64,000 nucleotides of DNA, from positions 124,001 to 188,000 of the forward strand of contig DAOTHY010000001.1 of assembly GCA_035447925.1 (NCBI GenBank). The letters are read 5' to 3'. The position numbers and the translations under genes were made by a program. The notes beneath the pieces were generated by a model. It saw only the letters and a program-made list of their open reading frames with translations, was not told the origin of the DNA and did no database searches. Origin of the DNA: JASUTC01 sp035447925 (GTDB lineage: Bacteria > Thermotogota > Thermotogae > MWEM01). The number at the start of each line of letters is the position of its first letter. The stretch's first letter is position 1. Positions 43,573-52,973 of the stretch are shown here, piece by piece.

Positions 43573-45355
43573 GATGTTCTTTTTGAAGACACTTTAGTAA
43601 TAAACCGTCAAAACTTTTGGAATGGTGATTAGCTATTCCAATGTTGGTTTTTAATTCGATGTTGATTCCAATTTGTTTTATTTTTTTATCATAATAGATA
43701 TCATCGCACATTTTTTCAATTTTAGATCTTGCATCTTTCTCTTTCAGATTACAGAAATAAAGTAAAAAGGTTCCTTCTTTATAGATGCCCATGATGTCAC
43801 TATTTCTTATCGTAGCACTAATGATTTCCGACATTCTTTTCAGAATGATTTTTGCTACAGATAAACCGTATTTGTCCTTGATTTGTGAGTAATTTAGCAG
43901 TTCTAAATAAACGAGTATTCCACTATCATCATATCTTCTGATTTTGTCTAATTCCCGGTTAACCATCTCACTGAAAGTGGAGAAGTTTTTTGTTATACTG
44001 AGTTCTTGAGGGCTCAATCCTTTTTTCATCGCATAGATCAATGAAATGTAACGGGATAAAACTTCGAAGATGGTTTTTCGGATATCACTAACTTCCGTCA
44101 GTAGGGTTCCACATAAATTGACAAGATATTCTATTTTGAATTGTCCCAGTTCCAAAATCTGTTGTTGGTGCAAAGGATCTTCATCTGCTGTCGAACCTTT
44201 GACATAATCTTCTCTTTCTTTTGAAAAAACGAGATTCTCATTGATGATCAGTTTCATTACGCAAAAGCCCTCATTTTTTTCAAAGGACATTCGAAAAAGC
44301 GCTTGAAGTGAATCTGAAAAATCGATTTCTTCCTGATTCATCAAATTGTAAAAGTATTTGTCCAAATAGTCCATATCGTCTTTCAGTTCTAATAGCTGCT
44401 CACGATATAGAGACAGTTTTTCAACGTATCTTTTCATTTCTTTTTTGTCATTATCATAGTTCAAAAATTTCTCGTTGAGTTTTCTAAATAAAAGCCTTTG
44501 AAAATGGCTACTTGATTCAATCAGTTTTTCGGGAACTTGGCCTTCATCGATGATGACGGATAAAGATTTTTCCATCGCTTCTTTCCTTATTTTATTTTCT
44601 GTTTGTTGTTTATATTCGGCTAAGAAAATGACTATTAATCCAAAAATAAAAGGAAGAATGGAAAATAGAAACGGGGGAATAATTTCTTTGATAAAGGGAA
44701 GATAAACAACTAATCGATAATTATTCAGATTTTCGGAGTAGCTCATGAAAAGTGATGATTCTGATATAAAAAGTGAAGAACGAATCCAATGAAAATGATC
44801 CTTCTCAAAATAATTGACTAGGGAAATATCATTATTTTTATACAAATAACCGTTATTGTTCTCATCAAAAATCAAAAAATGTGCTAAATCTAAATTCTCA
44901 AGATTGTTTTTAAAAAAACGCTGTGCTGAAAGTGTTCCCAAATAAATCCTGTTTTTTTCAATAATACCCATGTCAAAGCAGATGTCATTAATGATGGGAT
45001 CGTAATAAAAATCAGACAAAACAATTCTTTCTGTTTGAATCTTAGTAAATATGGAATGACCGCTGATGTTCATAATGGAAGGGATCAATTCGCCATACTG
45101 TAGCAATACATCCCCTTCTGTATCTGAAACCAAAACCCGCTGAAAATTTTCCGGATTAGATACCATTTGAATAGCACTCTGATTATAAAGGGTATCAAAA
45201 AGATTCACAAGATAGGTTGTTCGATCTTTAAGCAAGTTGATTAAGGACTGATAATTTGAAAAACCATAAAAAATCATGTAAATCAAATATAGAACAATCC
45301 ATATTAATCTTAAACCGTTATATGTTATTTTTAAGGTTGTTTTTTGTTCTTTCAT
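43568..45355 (-). CDS. Membrane sensor with degenerate GGDEF domain
   Basis: 595 aa. Two membrane segments (about 12-31 and 228-247) bracket a roughly 195-residue external, Cache-like region. A cytosolic helical region and a coiled-coil (about 300-330) follow, then a C-terminal domain with the GGDEF fold: YDDSGILVYLELLNYSQIKDKYG, AKIILKRMSEIISATIRNSDI, then YKEGTFLLYF in place of RYGGDEFLLLL. The catalytic glycines and acidic residues are lost at 525-530, so it is probably a receptor or signalling scaffold, not a cyclase. It follows the periplasmic-binding-like gene by 16 bp. Confidence 0.7.
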   Translation of the reverse strand: MKEQKTTLKITYNGLRLIWIVLYLIYMIFYGFSNYQSLINLLKDRTTYLVNLFDTLYNQSAIQMVSNPENFQRVLVSDTEGDVLLQYGELIPSIMNISGHSIFTKIQTERIVLSDFYYDPIINDICFDMGIIEKNRIYLGTLSAQRFFKNNLENLDLAHFLIFDENNNGYLYKNNDISLVNYFEKDHFHWIRSSLFISESSLFMSYSENLNNYRLVVYLPFIKEIIPPFLFSILPFIFGLIVIFLAEYKQQTENKIRKEAMEKSLSVIIDEGQVPEKLIESSSHFQRLLFRKLNEKFLNYDNDKKEMKRYVEKLSLYREQLLELKDDMDYLDKYFYNLMNQEEIDFSDSLQALFRMSFEKNEGFCVMKLIINENLVFSKEREDYVKGSTADEDPLHQQQILELGQFKIEYLVNLCGTLLTEVSDIRKTIFEVLSRYISLIYAMKKGLSPQELSITKNFSTFSEMVNRELDKIRRYDDSGILVYLELLNYSQIKDKYGLSVAKIILKRMSEIISATIRNSDIMGIYKEGTFLLYFCNLKEKDARSKIEKMCDDIYYDKKIKQIGINIELKTNIGIANHHSKSFDGLLLKCLQKEHQ

Positions 45356-45371
45356 TTGACTCCCTTAATCT

Positions 45372-46409
45372 TTAGTCTAATTTAGATAACACATTTAAAC
45401 CTTCTTCGGAGAAAGAAATAAGGTAGAAAGGTGTGTAAATTTGGTTTCCTTCAATCCTTAAAGGTATTTGCGGGTTTTTTTTAAGATAGGATTTGAGTGA
45501 TTCTGAATCCAAGGGTTGATTTTGTAAAAAGAGTTGTGCTAATAAATTGGAGATCATCGACAAAAGGCTGTTTTCATTATTAAAGTCAGTTATTCCGGTA
45601 GGATTAGCCAAAGTGATTCCATTAACACCATAGACATTTGAGCCGCTATAATACCTTACACGTTCACTGGAGTTCTCGATCAGTAAAATGATTTTATTGC
45701 GTGGGAAGCCTACGATATGTTCCAATAAATCAATTGTATTCTTTTCCTTTAGATTAATGATCAAAAAATCGGGGTTGATTTCTGATAAAGTTTTTCCCAT
45801 AGAATTGAAGAGATTTTCTGAATCGGCCCTTTCATTTAAAAAAATACTTTCTTTTTTTCCGTCGAGATGAAGTAAAAAGGATTCCATTTGATCTTTGTTG
45901 TTAATTTCGCTTATCACCAAAACCGATTGTGTCGGATTTATGTCAAATAACTGGTTAATCGCATTGGCTACGAGTTTGGGAAGAGGGAGTATATTGAGTA
46001 CATTATTCTTGTTATCCGACACTTCAAAATGCCCATTGTAAAGAGTGATAAAAAAAGAGGATGCGTATTCATTCGATTGCGAAAAGGCATTCAATAATTC
46101 TTCATTATTGAATTTACAAACAATAACATCGGATACACCTGATTTGATAATGCTTTTTAAATGCGACTCAAAATCCAATGTATTTTGATAGTATTTTAAT
46201 AAATAATCTATTTCATGAATAGACAGCTGAGTATGGGTTTGAATCTCCTGATGGATTAAACTTGATTGAGTCAGTTGAACTGTCTCGCCCTCTTTTGGCG
46301 CCAAAAAGGCGATTCTCAACTTTTCTCCTTTTTCCAGGAAAAAGAAAAAAACAATGCCGCTGACTATGATGATAATAGACAAGTAGAACACCGTGGTCAA
46401 TTTTTTCAT
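45372..46409 (-). CDS. Anchored periplasmic-binding-protein-like sensor
   Basis: 345 aa. Residues 5-25 form an uncleaved or cleaved hydrophobic anchor (FYLSIIIIVSGIVFFFF). The rest reads like a two-lobe sugar/leucine-binding fold: LRIAFLAPKEGETVQL, DVIVCKFNNEELLNAF, TQSVLVISEINNK, PDFLIINLKEKN and NKIILLIENSSERVRYYS, then VYGVNGITLAN. No lipobox. Its start overlaps the methyltransferase stop (TGATG). Co-translation with the GGDEF-like membrane protein downstream suggests a ligand-binding partner, but no transporter is nearby. Confidence 0.5.
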   Translation of the reverse strand: MKKLTTVFYLSIIIIVSGIVFFFFLEKGEKLRIAFLAPKEGETVQLTQSSLIHQEIQTHTQLSIHEIDYLLKYYQNTLDFESHLKSIIKSGVSDVIVCKFNNEELLNAFSQSNEYASSFFITLYNGHFEVSDNKNNVLNILPLPKLVANAINQLFDINPTQSVLVISEINNKDQMESFLLHLDGKKESIFLNERADSENLFNSMGKTLSEINPDFLIINLKEKNTIDLLEHIVGFPRNKIILLIENSSERVRYYSGSNVYGVNGITLANPTGITDFNNENSLLSMISNLLAQLFLQNQPLDSESLKSYLKKNPQIPLRIEGNQIYTPFYLISFSEEGLNVLSKLD

Positions 46410-47017
46410 CAGACTAACCTTTCAGATAAGTAGATCCTAATTCCTCCGCTTTTAACAAGTGTTTTTACATTACTAAATACTTCTCTCATAAACTGCATAA
46501 TTCTATTTCCACCTTTATTATGATAAGCAACTACTTGAATTGTTCCGTTCTGCCGAAGATGATCGTGAGATTCTCTAATCGCTCGCATCCATACTTCTTT
46601 TCCGGCTGCTAAAGGGGGATTGAATAAGATCATATCAAATTGATTTTCTAACCAAGGTTCAAATAAATCACCCGATTTTGTGATTGCCTGTATATTATAA
46701 TTCAATGCATTTTCCTTGGCAAATCTTACAGCTCTTTCGTTAATGTCGCTCATGTACAGATTTAAATCAGGATTTTCTTTGACAAGAATGATTCCCACCG
46801 TACCGTAACCACATCCCAGATCTAACAAGTCTTTTCCGTTTAACCGGATATTGTCAATAAAACATGTTGTTGCACGGTTGGCTTTTCCAAAGGCAAAAAC
46901 ACCAGAGGGGCTTTTTAACTTGTACTGATGACCATTTTTAAGTTTGATGCAAGCCTCTTTTACAATCAGATGAGACTTTGGTTGTTTTGAGTAATAATGA
47001 TCTGAAGTTTGTGTCAT
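46409..47017 (-). CDS. RsmC-like methyltransferase (small-domain class)
   Basis: 202 aa. SAM-binding LLDLGCGYGTVGIIL, then MSDINERAV and the target-base motif FNPPLAAGK. The N-terminal DHYYSKQP phrase is shared with B. subtilis YbxB-type proteins, which are related to the C-terminal half of 16S rRNA G1207 methyltransferase RsmC. The role is likely rRNA or other RNA methylation. It lies 3 bp after ricT; in Bacillota a different methyltransferase gene (yabB) occupies this place. Confidence 0.8.
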   Translation of the reverse strand: MTQTSDHYYSKQPKSHLIVKEACIKLKNGHQYKLKSPSGVFAFGKANRATTCFIDNIRLNGKDLLDLGCGYGTVGIILVKENPDLNLYMSDINERAVRFAKENALNYNIQAITKSGDLFEPWLENQFDMILFNPPLAAGKEVWMRAIRESHDHLRQNGTIQVVAYHNKGGNRIMQFMREVFSNVKTLVKSGGIRIYLSERLV

Positions 47018-47020
47018 TCA

Positions 47021-47893
47021 TTAATCCTCTTCTTCCGGTAGTTCCTCTAAATCATCATCTGAGGATACTGGTTTTGAAATGATGGAATCTTTTCTTTCCC
47101 GGAAATAATCAAAAGGGATGTCCCTTTTGTTACCATCATCAGTAGTCGCTGAAACCATTTTTTTAAAGATATTGCAACCAATGACTTTACATACTTCTTC
47201 ATTATACTGGATAATACTCCCCGGATCTGGGATCTCTGCCAGAATTTCTTCATAATTGTCCAGTTCATATTTCAGACAACAAAGTAACCGTTTACATTGA
47301 CCGGATATTTTTGCCGGATTGATCATCATTTGCTGTCTCTTTGCATCTCTTAGTGTGATTTTATCAAATTCTCGTTTGAATCTTCTACAGCAGACCGGTT
47401 GACCACACATACCAATGCTACCAATAAATTTCAACTCATCCCTGACACCCACTTGCCTTAATTCAATGCGGGTTTTAAAGCAATGAGCCAATTCTTTTAC
47501 AAGTTCCCTAAAATCAACTCGTCCTTCAGCACTGAAATAAAAGAGAAGTTTGGAACGATCGAACATGTATTGCGCTTTTAGCAATTTCATCGGCAAATGA
47601 AGTGAACGGATCTTTTCTTGACATATGCCAAATGCTTCTTCAGCATCCTCATTGTTTTCCAGCTCAGTACTTATATCTTGTGGCGTTAATGGTCTTAAAA
47701 TCGGTTTGACTTCATAGTCAATATCATCCATATCCAGTTCTTTTGGACCATTGATAACCTTTCCCACATCCAATCCGAAAAAACTCATTCCTAACACCTT
47801 TTCGCCTCTTTTCAGATCTCCTTCATATGTAAAATAATATTTCTTCCCAAACTCGAGAAATTCCACTTCATATACTTTTGCTATCATTCCCAT
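47021..47893 (-). CDS. ricT: RicT (YaaT/PSP1) regulatory complex protein
   Basis: 290 aa. The PSP1 C-terminal domain has the cysteine-rich iron-sulfur segment with MCGQPVCCRRFKREF and ISGQCKRLLCCLKYEL. In Bacillus RicT with RicA and RicF forms a complex that steers RNase Y, and it links to competence, biofilm and sporulation. RicA and RicF are not in the window. The start overlaps the holB stop (TAATG). Position after holB is conserved in Bacillota. Confidence 0.93.
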   Translation of the reverse strand: MGMIAKVYEVEFLEFGKKYYFTYEGDLKRGEKVLGMSFFGLDVGKVINGPKELDMDDIDYEVKPILRPLTPQDISTELENNEDAEEAFGICQEKIRSLHLPMKLLKAQYMFDRSKLLFYFSAEGRVDFRELVKELAHCFKTRIELRQVGVRDELKFIGSIGMCGQPVCCRRFKREFDKITLRDAKRQQMMINPAKISGQCKRLLCCLKYELDNYEEILAEIPDPGSIIQYNEEVCKVIGCNIFKKMVSATTDDGNKRDIPFDYFRERKDSIISKPVSSDDDLEELPEEED

Positions 47894-49056
47894 TATTTTC
47901 GCTCACTTTCATGTATTAATTTCTGTGTTTTCATAAGATAGTTGATCATCAACAGTTCTGTATTCATCGATACTTGATGCATGTTTTTTATAGTTTCTAA
48001 GAAAAGGAAATATTCCCGTAATGTGTTTTTTTGTGTTAATATTTTCAGCTTCTTCTGAATGAATAATTTAGTCAAATAGGTATAACTGTTCGAACCTAAT
48101 AAAGCCTCTGCATTAAAAATAAGCAACGCATAGAAAATTCTTTCTGTTATTGAAAATAGATCTTTAAAAAAGATGTTATTGAAATGACTTACGGATGATG
48201 ATTCTTTTGACACTTTATTGATGCTTTTTTTGGAAAATAGATTTCTAAGATCTAGGAGAAAACAGTCAATTTCTTGTGGATTTTCTGAACTGACAAGGAG
48301 AATTTTTTCGATCAGAATAAGTGAATAAAGGCTTTTCAACACAGAACCGTTTAAAACAACGCCATTTTCAATTGGTATTTCGTACTCTCCACATGCATTA
48401 ATTAATTCTTCACATATTTCGGATAATGATTTAGCCCTTAAAGTTTGTATGAAGTCACTTTGCTGTGATTTGGACAATACGGAAAAGTTCGCCCCATCGT
48501 TATGGGTAAAAAGCATCTCGGTCGAAAATTTTGATAACCAGACTATTTCATCACAATAATGTGTTTCCAAATCTATTAAAGGTTTTGATGGGATATTGAT
48601 CTTAAACAAACGGCTTTTAATAGTGCTTAATAAAGCATGATATGAAGTGCTGGAACAAATAAAGAGTGTATCATTTCCAGGTTCTTCGATCATTTTTAAA
48701 AGAGAATTCTGTGCAAAGGTGTTAGCCCTCTCAATCTTTTTGATCAATGCGTATTTATGCTTAAGATGCTCTTTTTTCAAAGTAGAAAATCTGATCAGTT
48801 CTCTGATTTCATCAATCCTGATTGAATCGGAATTCGAGTCGATTTCAAAAAAATCGTTACTGTTAAATATCTCAGAATATTTTTTGTTTTCATAAGATGA
48901 AAGAAATACCTTTATCAATCCATCCACCAGCGTTTTGTCTTCTCCAACCAGGCAAATAGCTGGAATATGAAATGAATTAGCCAGAGAATAAAGGTGGTTG
49001 ATTTGATCGGTGTATCTTTCTTTAAGGATGTCTTCAAAAGATTCTATATTTATCAT
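47893..49056 (-). CDS. holB: DNA polymerase III delta-prime subunit
   Basis: 387 aa, a diverged clamp-loader ATPase without a working P-loop (CLVGEDKTLVDGL). The delta-prime/gamma-like core is seen in YALIKKIERANTFAQNSLLKMIEEP and ILFICSS-like TLFICSSTSYHALLSTIKSR. It opens the sliding clamp together with DnaX. The ATG overlaps yaaR by 4 bp, and the gene is followed directly by ricT, the Bacillota order. Divergence is strong but the helical collar at the C-terminus has the right length. Confidence 0.85.
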   Translation of the reverse strand: MINIESFEDILKERYTDQINHLYSLANSFHIPAICLVGEDKTLVDGLIKVFLSSYENKKYSEIFNSNDFFEIDSNSDSIRIDEIRELIRFSTLKKEHLKHKYALIKKIERANTFAQNSLLKMIEEPGNDTLFICSSTSYHALLSTIKSRLFKINIPSKPLIDLETHYCDEIVWLSKFSTEMLFTHNDGANFSVLSKSQQSDFIQTLRAKSLSEICEELINACGEYEIPIENGVVLNGSVLKSLYSLILIEKILLVSSENPQEIDCFLLDLRNLFSKKSINKVSKESSSVSHFNNIFFKDLFSITERIFYALLIFNAEALLGSNSYTYLTKLFIQKKLKILTQKNTLREYFLFLETIKNMHQVSMNTELLMINYLMKTQKLIHESERK

Positions 49057-49526
49057 CTGTATAAATCTAAAACGAGACCATTAATCTCTTCAACTTTTCC
49101 TGCGAAATTCATCGTATTTTTTTCGTTATCCATCAAAAGCCCGGCTAGATGATGAATCTTTTCATCAACCTTTTCAGCTACCATATATAATTTAGGATAA
49201 TCAACATCCATTCCCATATCCTCTTTTACTTTGTATAAACCTTTTTCTATAAACTGTAAAAACTTTTTCAAAGCATCACGATAACCTTGAAAATTTCGGT
49301 GTGTGGGTGATCTTGAAAACCTATTGCCTGCACTTAATACATATTGTAGGTGCTTTTTTGCTTCTTCTTCGATTTGATCCAGTTTCACTTCTCCAAGCAT
49401 ATCAATAAATCCTGACCAGCCATCGGTGCTTTCTGTTCTAGACTGAGAGCCTTTTAAATGCTTTTTTTTTGCTTTTTCAGTTTTTTTATCCTTGTTAACC
49501 GAGCTGTTTGGTGGGTTTACCCTCAT
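49053..49526 (-). CDS. yaaR: YaaR-family (DUF327) protein
   Basis: 157 aa. A lysine-rich start is followed by the DUF327 pattern FIDMLGEVKLDQIEE, GNRFSRSPTHRNFQGYRD, and KFLQFIEKGLYKVKE. DUF327 proteins occur next to holB in Bacillota and are also linked to flagellar genes; the biochemical role is unknown. It heads a six-gene minus-strand run and is preceded by a good promoter. GAGGTG lies upstream of the ATG. Confidence 0.88.
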   Translation of the reverse strand: MRVNPPNSSVNKDKKTEKAKKKHLKGSQSRTESTDGWSGFIDMLGEVKLDQIEEEAKKHLQYVLSAGNRFSRSPTHRNFQGYRDALKKFLQFIEKGLYKVKEDMGMDVDYPKLYMVAEKVDEKIHHLAGLLMDNEKNTMNFAGKVEEINGLVLDLYR

Positions 49527-49602
49527 CCAATCACCTCATATCGTTTTTGTTCGAAAGGATTTTTAAAAAACAAAATGACAATTCACTGTTTCTTTTCAAA
49601 CC

Positions 49603-49611
49603 ATTATAACA
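49603..49611 (-). promoter_or_regulatory. Extended -10 promoter of the yaaR operon
   Basis: Minus-strand TGTTATAAT, 77 bp upstream of ATG 49526. No matching -35 at 17 bp. It lies in the 108-bp gap after metH. Confidence 0.6.
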
Positions 49612-49634
49612 TTTTCGATCATAAGAAATACTTC

Positions 49635-52037
49635 TCAAGGTGTTGGGTTATTATCGGAGTCTATATTCAGTAATTTTTTGCATAATTTCAACGCACCTGA
49701 AGCATCATCTGAATAACCGTGACATCCAAATTCAGTAGCTAGGCGCTGGTTCATAGATGCACCACCTGAAATCACATATACTTCAATTCCTTCCTGCTTT
49801 AATTTAAGCGAGACTTCTTTAACCTTCCCGACTGTTGTGGTCATCATGGCTGATAATCCAAGAATTTCCGGTTGATGATTTTTCACTTCTTCAACAATTT
49901 TTTCCGTTGGAACATCTTTTCCGATATCGATGACTTCAAAACCGCCACTGGATAAAACTGTACCGACAATTTTCTTTCCAATATCATGTACATCCCCTTC
50001 TACAGTTGCAAGAACAACTTTCCCTTTGGGGTGAACTTCAATTTCAGACATGGCATTCAAGCGTTCAAACACTGGTTTGGATGTTTCAGCTGATAAGATG
50101 AGATGCGGAAGATAGATTTTCTTTTCTGAATATAGTTCACCAATCTCATTCATGGCTTGAGCCAAAACTATTTGACTGATTTCCATGGGACTGCTTTTCC
50201 TTAATTCCTGATCAACCAATTGATTTAATATCTCTTTTTCACCATTCATTAAAGCGCTTACGAACGGATTTTGGGTATCAACATTTCTGGTTTCTTCATA
50301 ATTATCACCTCGAAGATTCAAAGCCCCTTTCATGATTTGAAATAACCCCTTATCTGAAGTGTTCATGATAGCACTGCTGAGACCTTTTTCTATTGCTTGA
50401 GCTAAGAAAGCGGCGTTTAATGCTTTTCTTTGAGGCATTCCAAAACTTAAATTAGACAATCCCATTGTCGTCATAACTTGATTCTCATGGAGGAGCCTAA
50501 TGGTTTTTAGAGTGACTGATGGATCATTATCTGCTCCAAACGATAATACAAGTGGATCAGCAAGAATTCTTGATTTACAAATACCCAACCGTTCAAGTTC
50601 ACGAATACCATCCATGATGATTTCAAAACGCTCTTGGGCACTTACAGGGATTTTCTTACCCATTGCCAGCAGGATCAGCATACCTCCATGACGTTTTAAA
50701 ATTGCAGCTTTCGTGCTTATGCTTTTTTCTGTTACCCTGGCTGAATTGATCAAAGGTCTCCCTGGATATTCAAAAAGTGCTTCTTGCAGGTATTGAGTAG
50801 TTTGAATGTCGAATGAAATAGGCAATGATGAGGTTTTATCTAAAGCAATGACAGCTTCTTTGAAATGATCAGGCGAAAGGATTCTTTCTATGCCGAAATT
50901 CAAGTCTAACACCTTCGCCCCTTCTTTTTCTTGTTCTTTTGAAATATCAATCATACGATTGAATACATGATTTTCTATCTCATCCTGAAAGTGAGTGTTT
51001 GATGCTGGATTGATTCTTTCACCAATAGGCGTGAACGGGGCTAACTGAATAAATTGTGTTCTTGAAGACAGATAAACGGAATGATCTTCTAAACGGAATA
51101 AACCTTGTGCTCTTTTCTTCCCATCTTGATAAACAAAATCAGGGTTTTTATCCACAATAGCTTTTAATGCTTGTATATGTTCGGGTCCTGTACCACAGCA
51201 ACCGCCAATGATAGAAGCGCCATGGAAAGCCATATCTGCCGTATAAACTGCGAACTCTTCAGGAGACATCTGATAGGTTAGTCTTCCTTCGATAAGATCC
51301 GGATCGCCCGCATTCGGTTCAACACAAAGTGGTTTATCGGTATACTGGGAAAGGGTCAAAAAAACATCATAGATTTCTTTTGGACCCAGACTACAATTAA
51401 TGCCAACTACATCCACATCCATATCATTCATCAGATTGGCGAAAATCTGTATGGGTGTCCCTGTGACACTTCTTGGCGATTCATGGATTTGGTCATCACC
51501 TTTCTCAAAAGTCATGTGAGCAATCAATGGTTTTTGAGTTGTGACATCCCGTATGGCTAATATGGCGATTTTTAGTTCTTTTAAATCAGACATGGTTTCA
51601 ATAATAAAACCATCAACACCAGATTGATCTAGAATTTTAGCTTGTTCATAAAAGGCATCGTAAATTCGATGAGAGGTCATTGTTCCAATTGGTGAAGGAA
51701 ATTCCCCTGTGGAAGAAATGTCTCCAAAGACCAATGCATGATTATCTGAAGCTTTCTTTGCTATACGAACTGCCTGATGATTGATTTCTTCTAAATATTC
51801 TTCTGTTTTTAGCGAAGTCAGTTTTAGCCTGTTCGCACTAAAGGTATTAGTCAGCAGGATGTCGCTTCCTGCTTCAACATATTCTTTTTGAAGCCTGTAA
51901 ACCACATTAGGTGCCTTCAGATTAAGCATTTCTCCTGGCAGATTTGTATAGCCCAATTTAAAAAAATGAGCACCATAAGAACCATCTAAATATAACGGTC
52001 CATCTACCAGCCTTTTTAAAAATTCCTTTCTGTCCAT
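49635..52037 (-). CDS. metH: Cobalamin-dependent methionine synthase lacking the reactivation domain
   Basis: 800 aa from ATG 52037 (GGGAG six bases upstream; the ATG at 52043 abuts the site). Domains: homocysteine S-methyltransferase with zinc site GGCCGTGP (residues 1-290), pterin-binding methyltetrahydrofolate domain (about 315-590), cap, and B12-binding domain with GDVHDIG (lower ligand H684). The domain for reductive reactivation with SAM, present at the C-terminus of E. coli MetH, is absent but is encoded two genes upstream. It transfers the methyl group of methyltetrahydrofolate to homocysteine. Confidence 0.95.
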   Translation of the reverse strand: MDRKEFLKRLVDGPLYLDGSYGAHFFKLGYTNLPGEMLNLKAPNVVYRLQKEYVEAGSDILLTNTFSANRLKLTSLKTEEYLEEINHQAVRIAKKASDNHALVFGDISSTGEFPSPIGTMTSHRIYDAFYEQAKILDQSGVDGFIIETMSDLKELKIAILAIRDVTTQKPLIAHMTFEKGDDQIHESPRSVTGTPIQIFANLMNDMDVDVVGINCSLGPKEIYDVFLTLSQYTDKPLCVEPNAGDPDLIEGRLTYQMSPEEFAVYTADMAFHGASIIGGCCGTGPEHIQALKAIVDKNPDFVYQDGKKRAQGLFRLEDHSVYLSSRTQFIQLAPFTPIGERINPASNTHFQDEIENHVFNRMIDISKEQEKEGAKVLDLNFGIERILSPDHFKEAVIALDKTSSLPISFDIQTTQYLQEALFEYPGRPLINSARVTEKSISTKAAILKRHGGMLILLAMGKKIPVSAQERFEIIMDGIRELERLGICKSRILADPLVLSFGADNDPSVTLKTIRLLHENQVMTTMGLSNLSFGMPQRKALNAAFLAQAIEKGLSSAIMNTSDKGLFQIMKGALNLRGDNYEETRNVDTQNPFVSALMNGEKEILNQLVDQELRKSSPMEISQIVLAQAMNEIGELYSEKKIYLPHLILSAETSKPVFERLNAMSEIEVHPKGKVVLATVEGDVHDIGKKIVGTVLSSGGFEVIDIGKDVPTEKIVEEVKNHQPEILGLSAMMTTTVGKVKEVSLKLKQEGIEVYVISGGASMNQRLATEFGCHGYSDDASGALKLCKKLLNIDSDNNPTP

Positions 52038-52047
52038 AATCATCTCC

Positions 52048-52947
52048 CTATTTCAACTGAGCCAATTGAATAATCTTGGTAACCTGTTCCCAACGGTTCA
52101 TTGTATAGATGTGAAATCGGTTTATTCCCTGATGCTTTAACCCATCGATTTGTCTAAGTGTGTATTCGATCCCATAAGCTTCCATAGCATCCGGATGATC
52201 TGCATATTTTTGGATGGCTTCTGAGAGCTTTTTTGGGACATAGGCATCAGACAAAGCCAGAATCTTGCTGATTTGTTTTGCACGCAAAACAGGCATGATT
52301 CCTGGTATTATTGGTTTATGGATACCGGCATCCTTAACCCGATTCAGAAAGTCAAAATAGAGTTGATTATCAAAGAACATTTGGGTAATAAAAAAGTCAG
52401 CGCCTGCTTCAATTTTTGTTTTCAAATGATCAATGCTGATTTTTAAGTCTTTGCAGTCTGGATGCCCTTCGGGATATGCAGCAGCTCCAATGCAAAACCT
52501 TCCGTCTCTTTTTATGATGCTGATGAGGTCTTTAGCATATCTGAAATCACACCATGCCCCATGCGGAAAAATAACATTCTGGGGAACATCGCCTCTTAAC
52601 GCAAGAATATTTTTAACTCCAATAGAGGAAAGTTTTTCTAAGATGGGTTGAATATCCTCTTTAGTGTATCCTACTGAAGTCAAGTGTGCTAAGGGAGTCA
52701 TATCGTGTTTTTTGATGTATTCTGAGATATCTACGGCTTTTCCTTTATTAGTTCCCCCGGGTCCATACGTCACACTAATAAAAGCGGGGTCAAGATCCTT
52801 CAAACGCTTGATGGTATTTTGAATGATTTCGAATTGTTTTTTTTGCCCTTTTTTAGGCGGGTATACTTCAAATGAGATCGTATCTTCTCTAAGGTTGAAA
52901 AAATCACTAATGTACTCGTTCTCAATCTTTTTCACACTGTCCCGCAT
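52048..52947 (-). CDS. metF: 5,10-methylenetetrahydrofolate reductase
   Basis: 299 aa from ATG 52947 (AAGGAG five bases upstream, rather than the earlier ATG 52977). MTHFR features: ISFEVYPPKKG, FISVTYGPGGTNKG, LTSVGYTKEDI, LALRGDVP and FFITQMFFDN. The FAD enzyme reduces methylene-THF to the methyl donor used by MetH, located 10 bp downstream. Coupled, they form a methionine-synthesis unit. Confidence 0.95.
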   Translation of the reverse strand: MRDSVKKIENEYISDFFNLREDTISFEVYPPKKGQKKQFEIIQNTIKRLKDLDPAFISVTYGPGGTNKGKAVDISEYIKKHDMTPLAHLTSVGYTKEDIQPILEKLSSIGVKNILALRGDVPQNVIFPHGAWCDFRYAKDLISIIKRDGRFCIGAAAYPEGHPDCKDLKISIDHLKTKIEAGADFFITQMFFDNQLYFDFLNRVKDAGIHKPIIPGIMPVLRAKQISKILALSDAYVPKKLSEAIQKYADHPDAMEAYGIEYTLRQIDGLKHQGINRFHIYTMNRWEQVTKIIQLAQLK

Positions 52948-52973
52948 AGTCACTCCTTTTTCATCATTAATGA

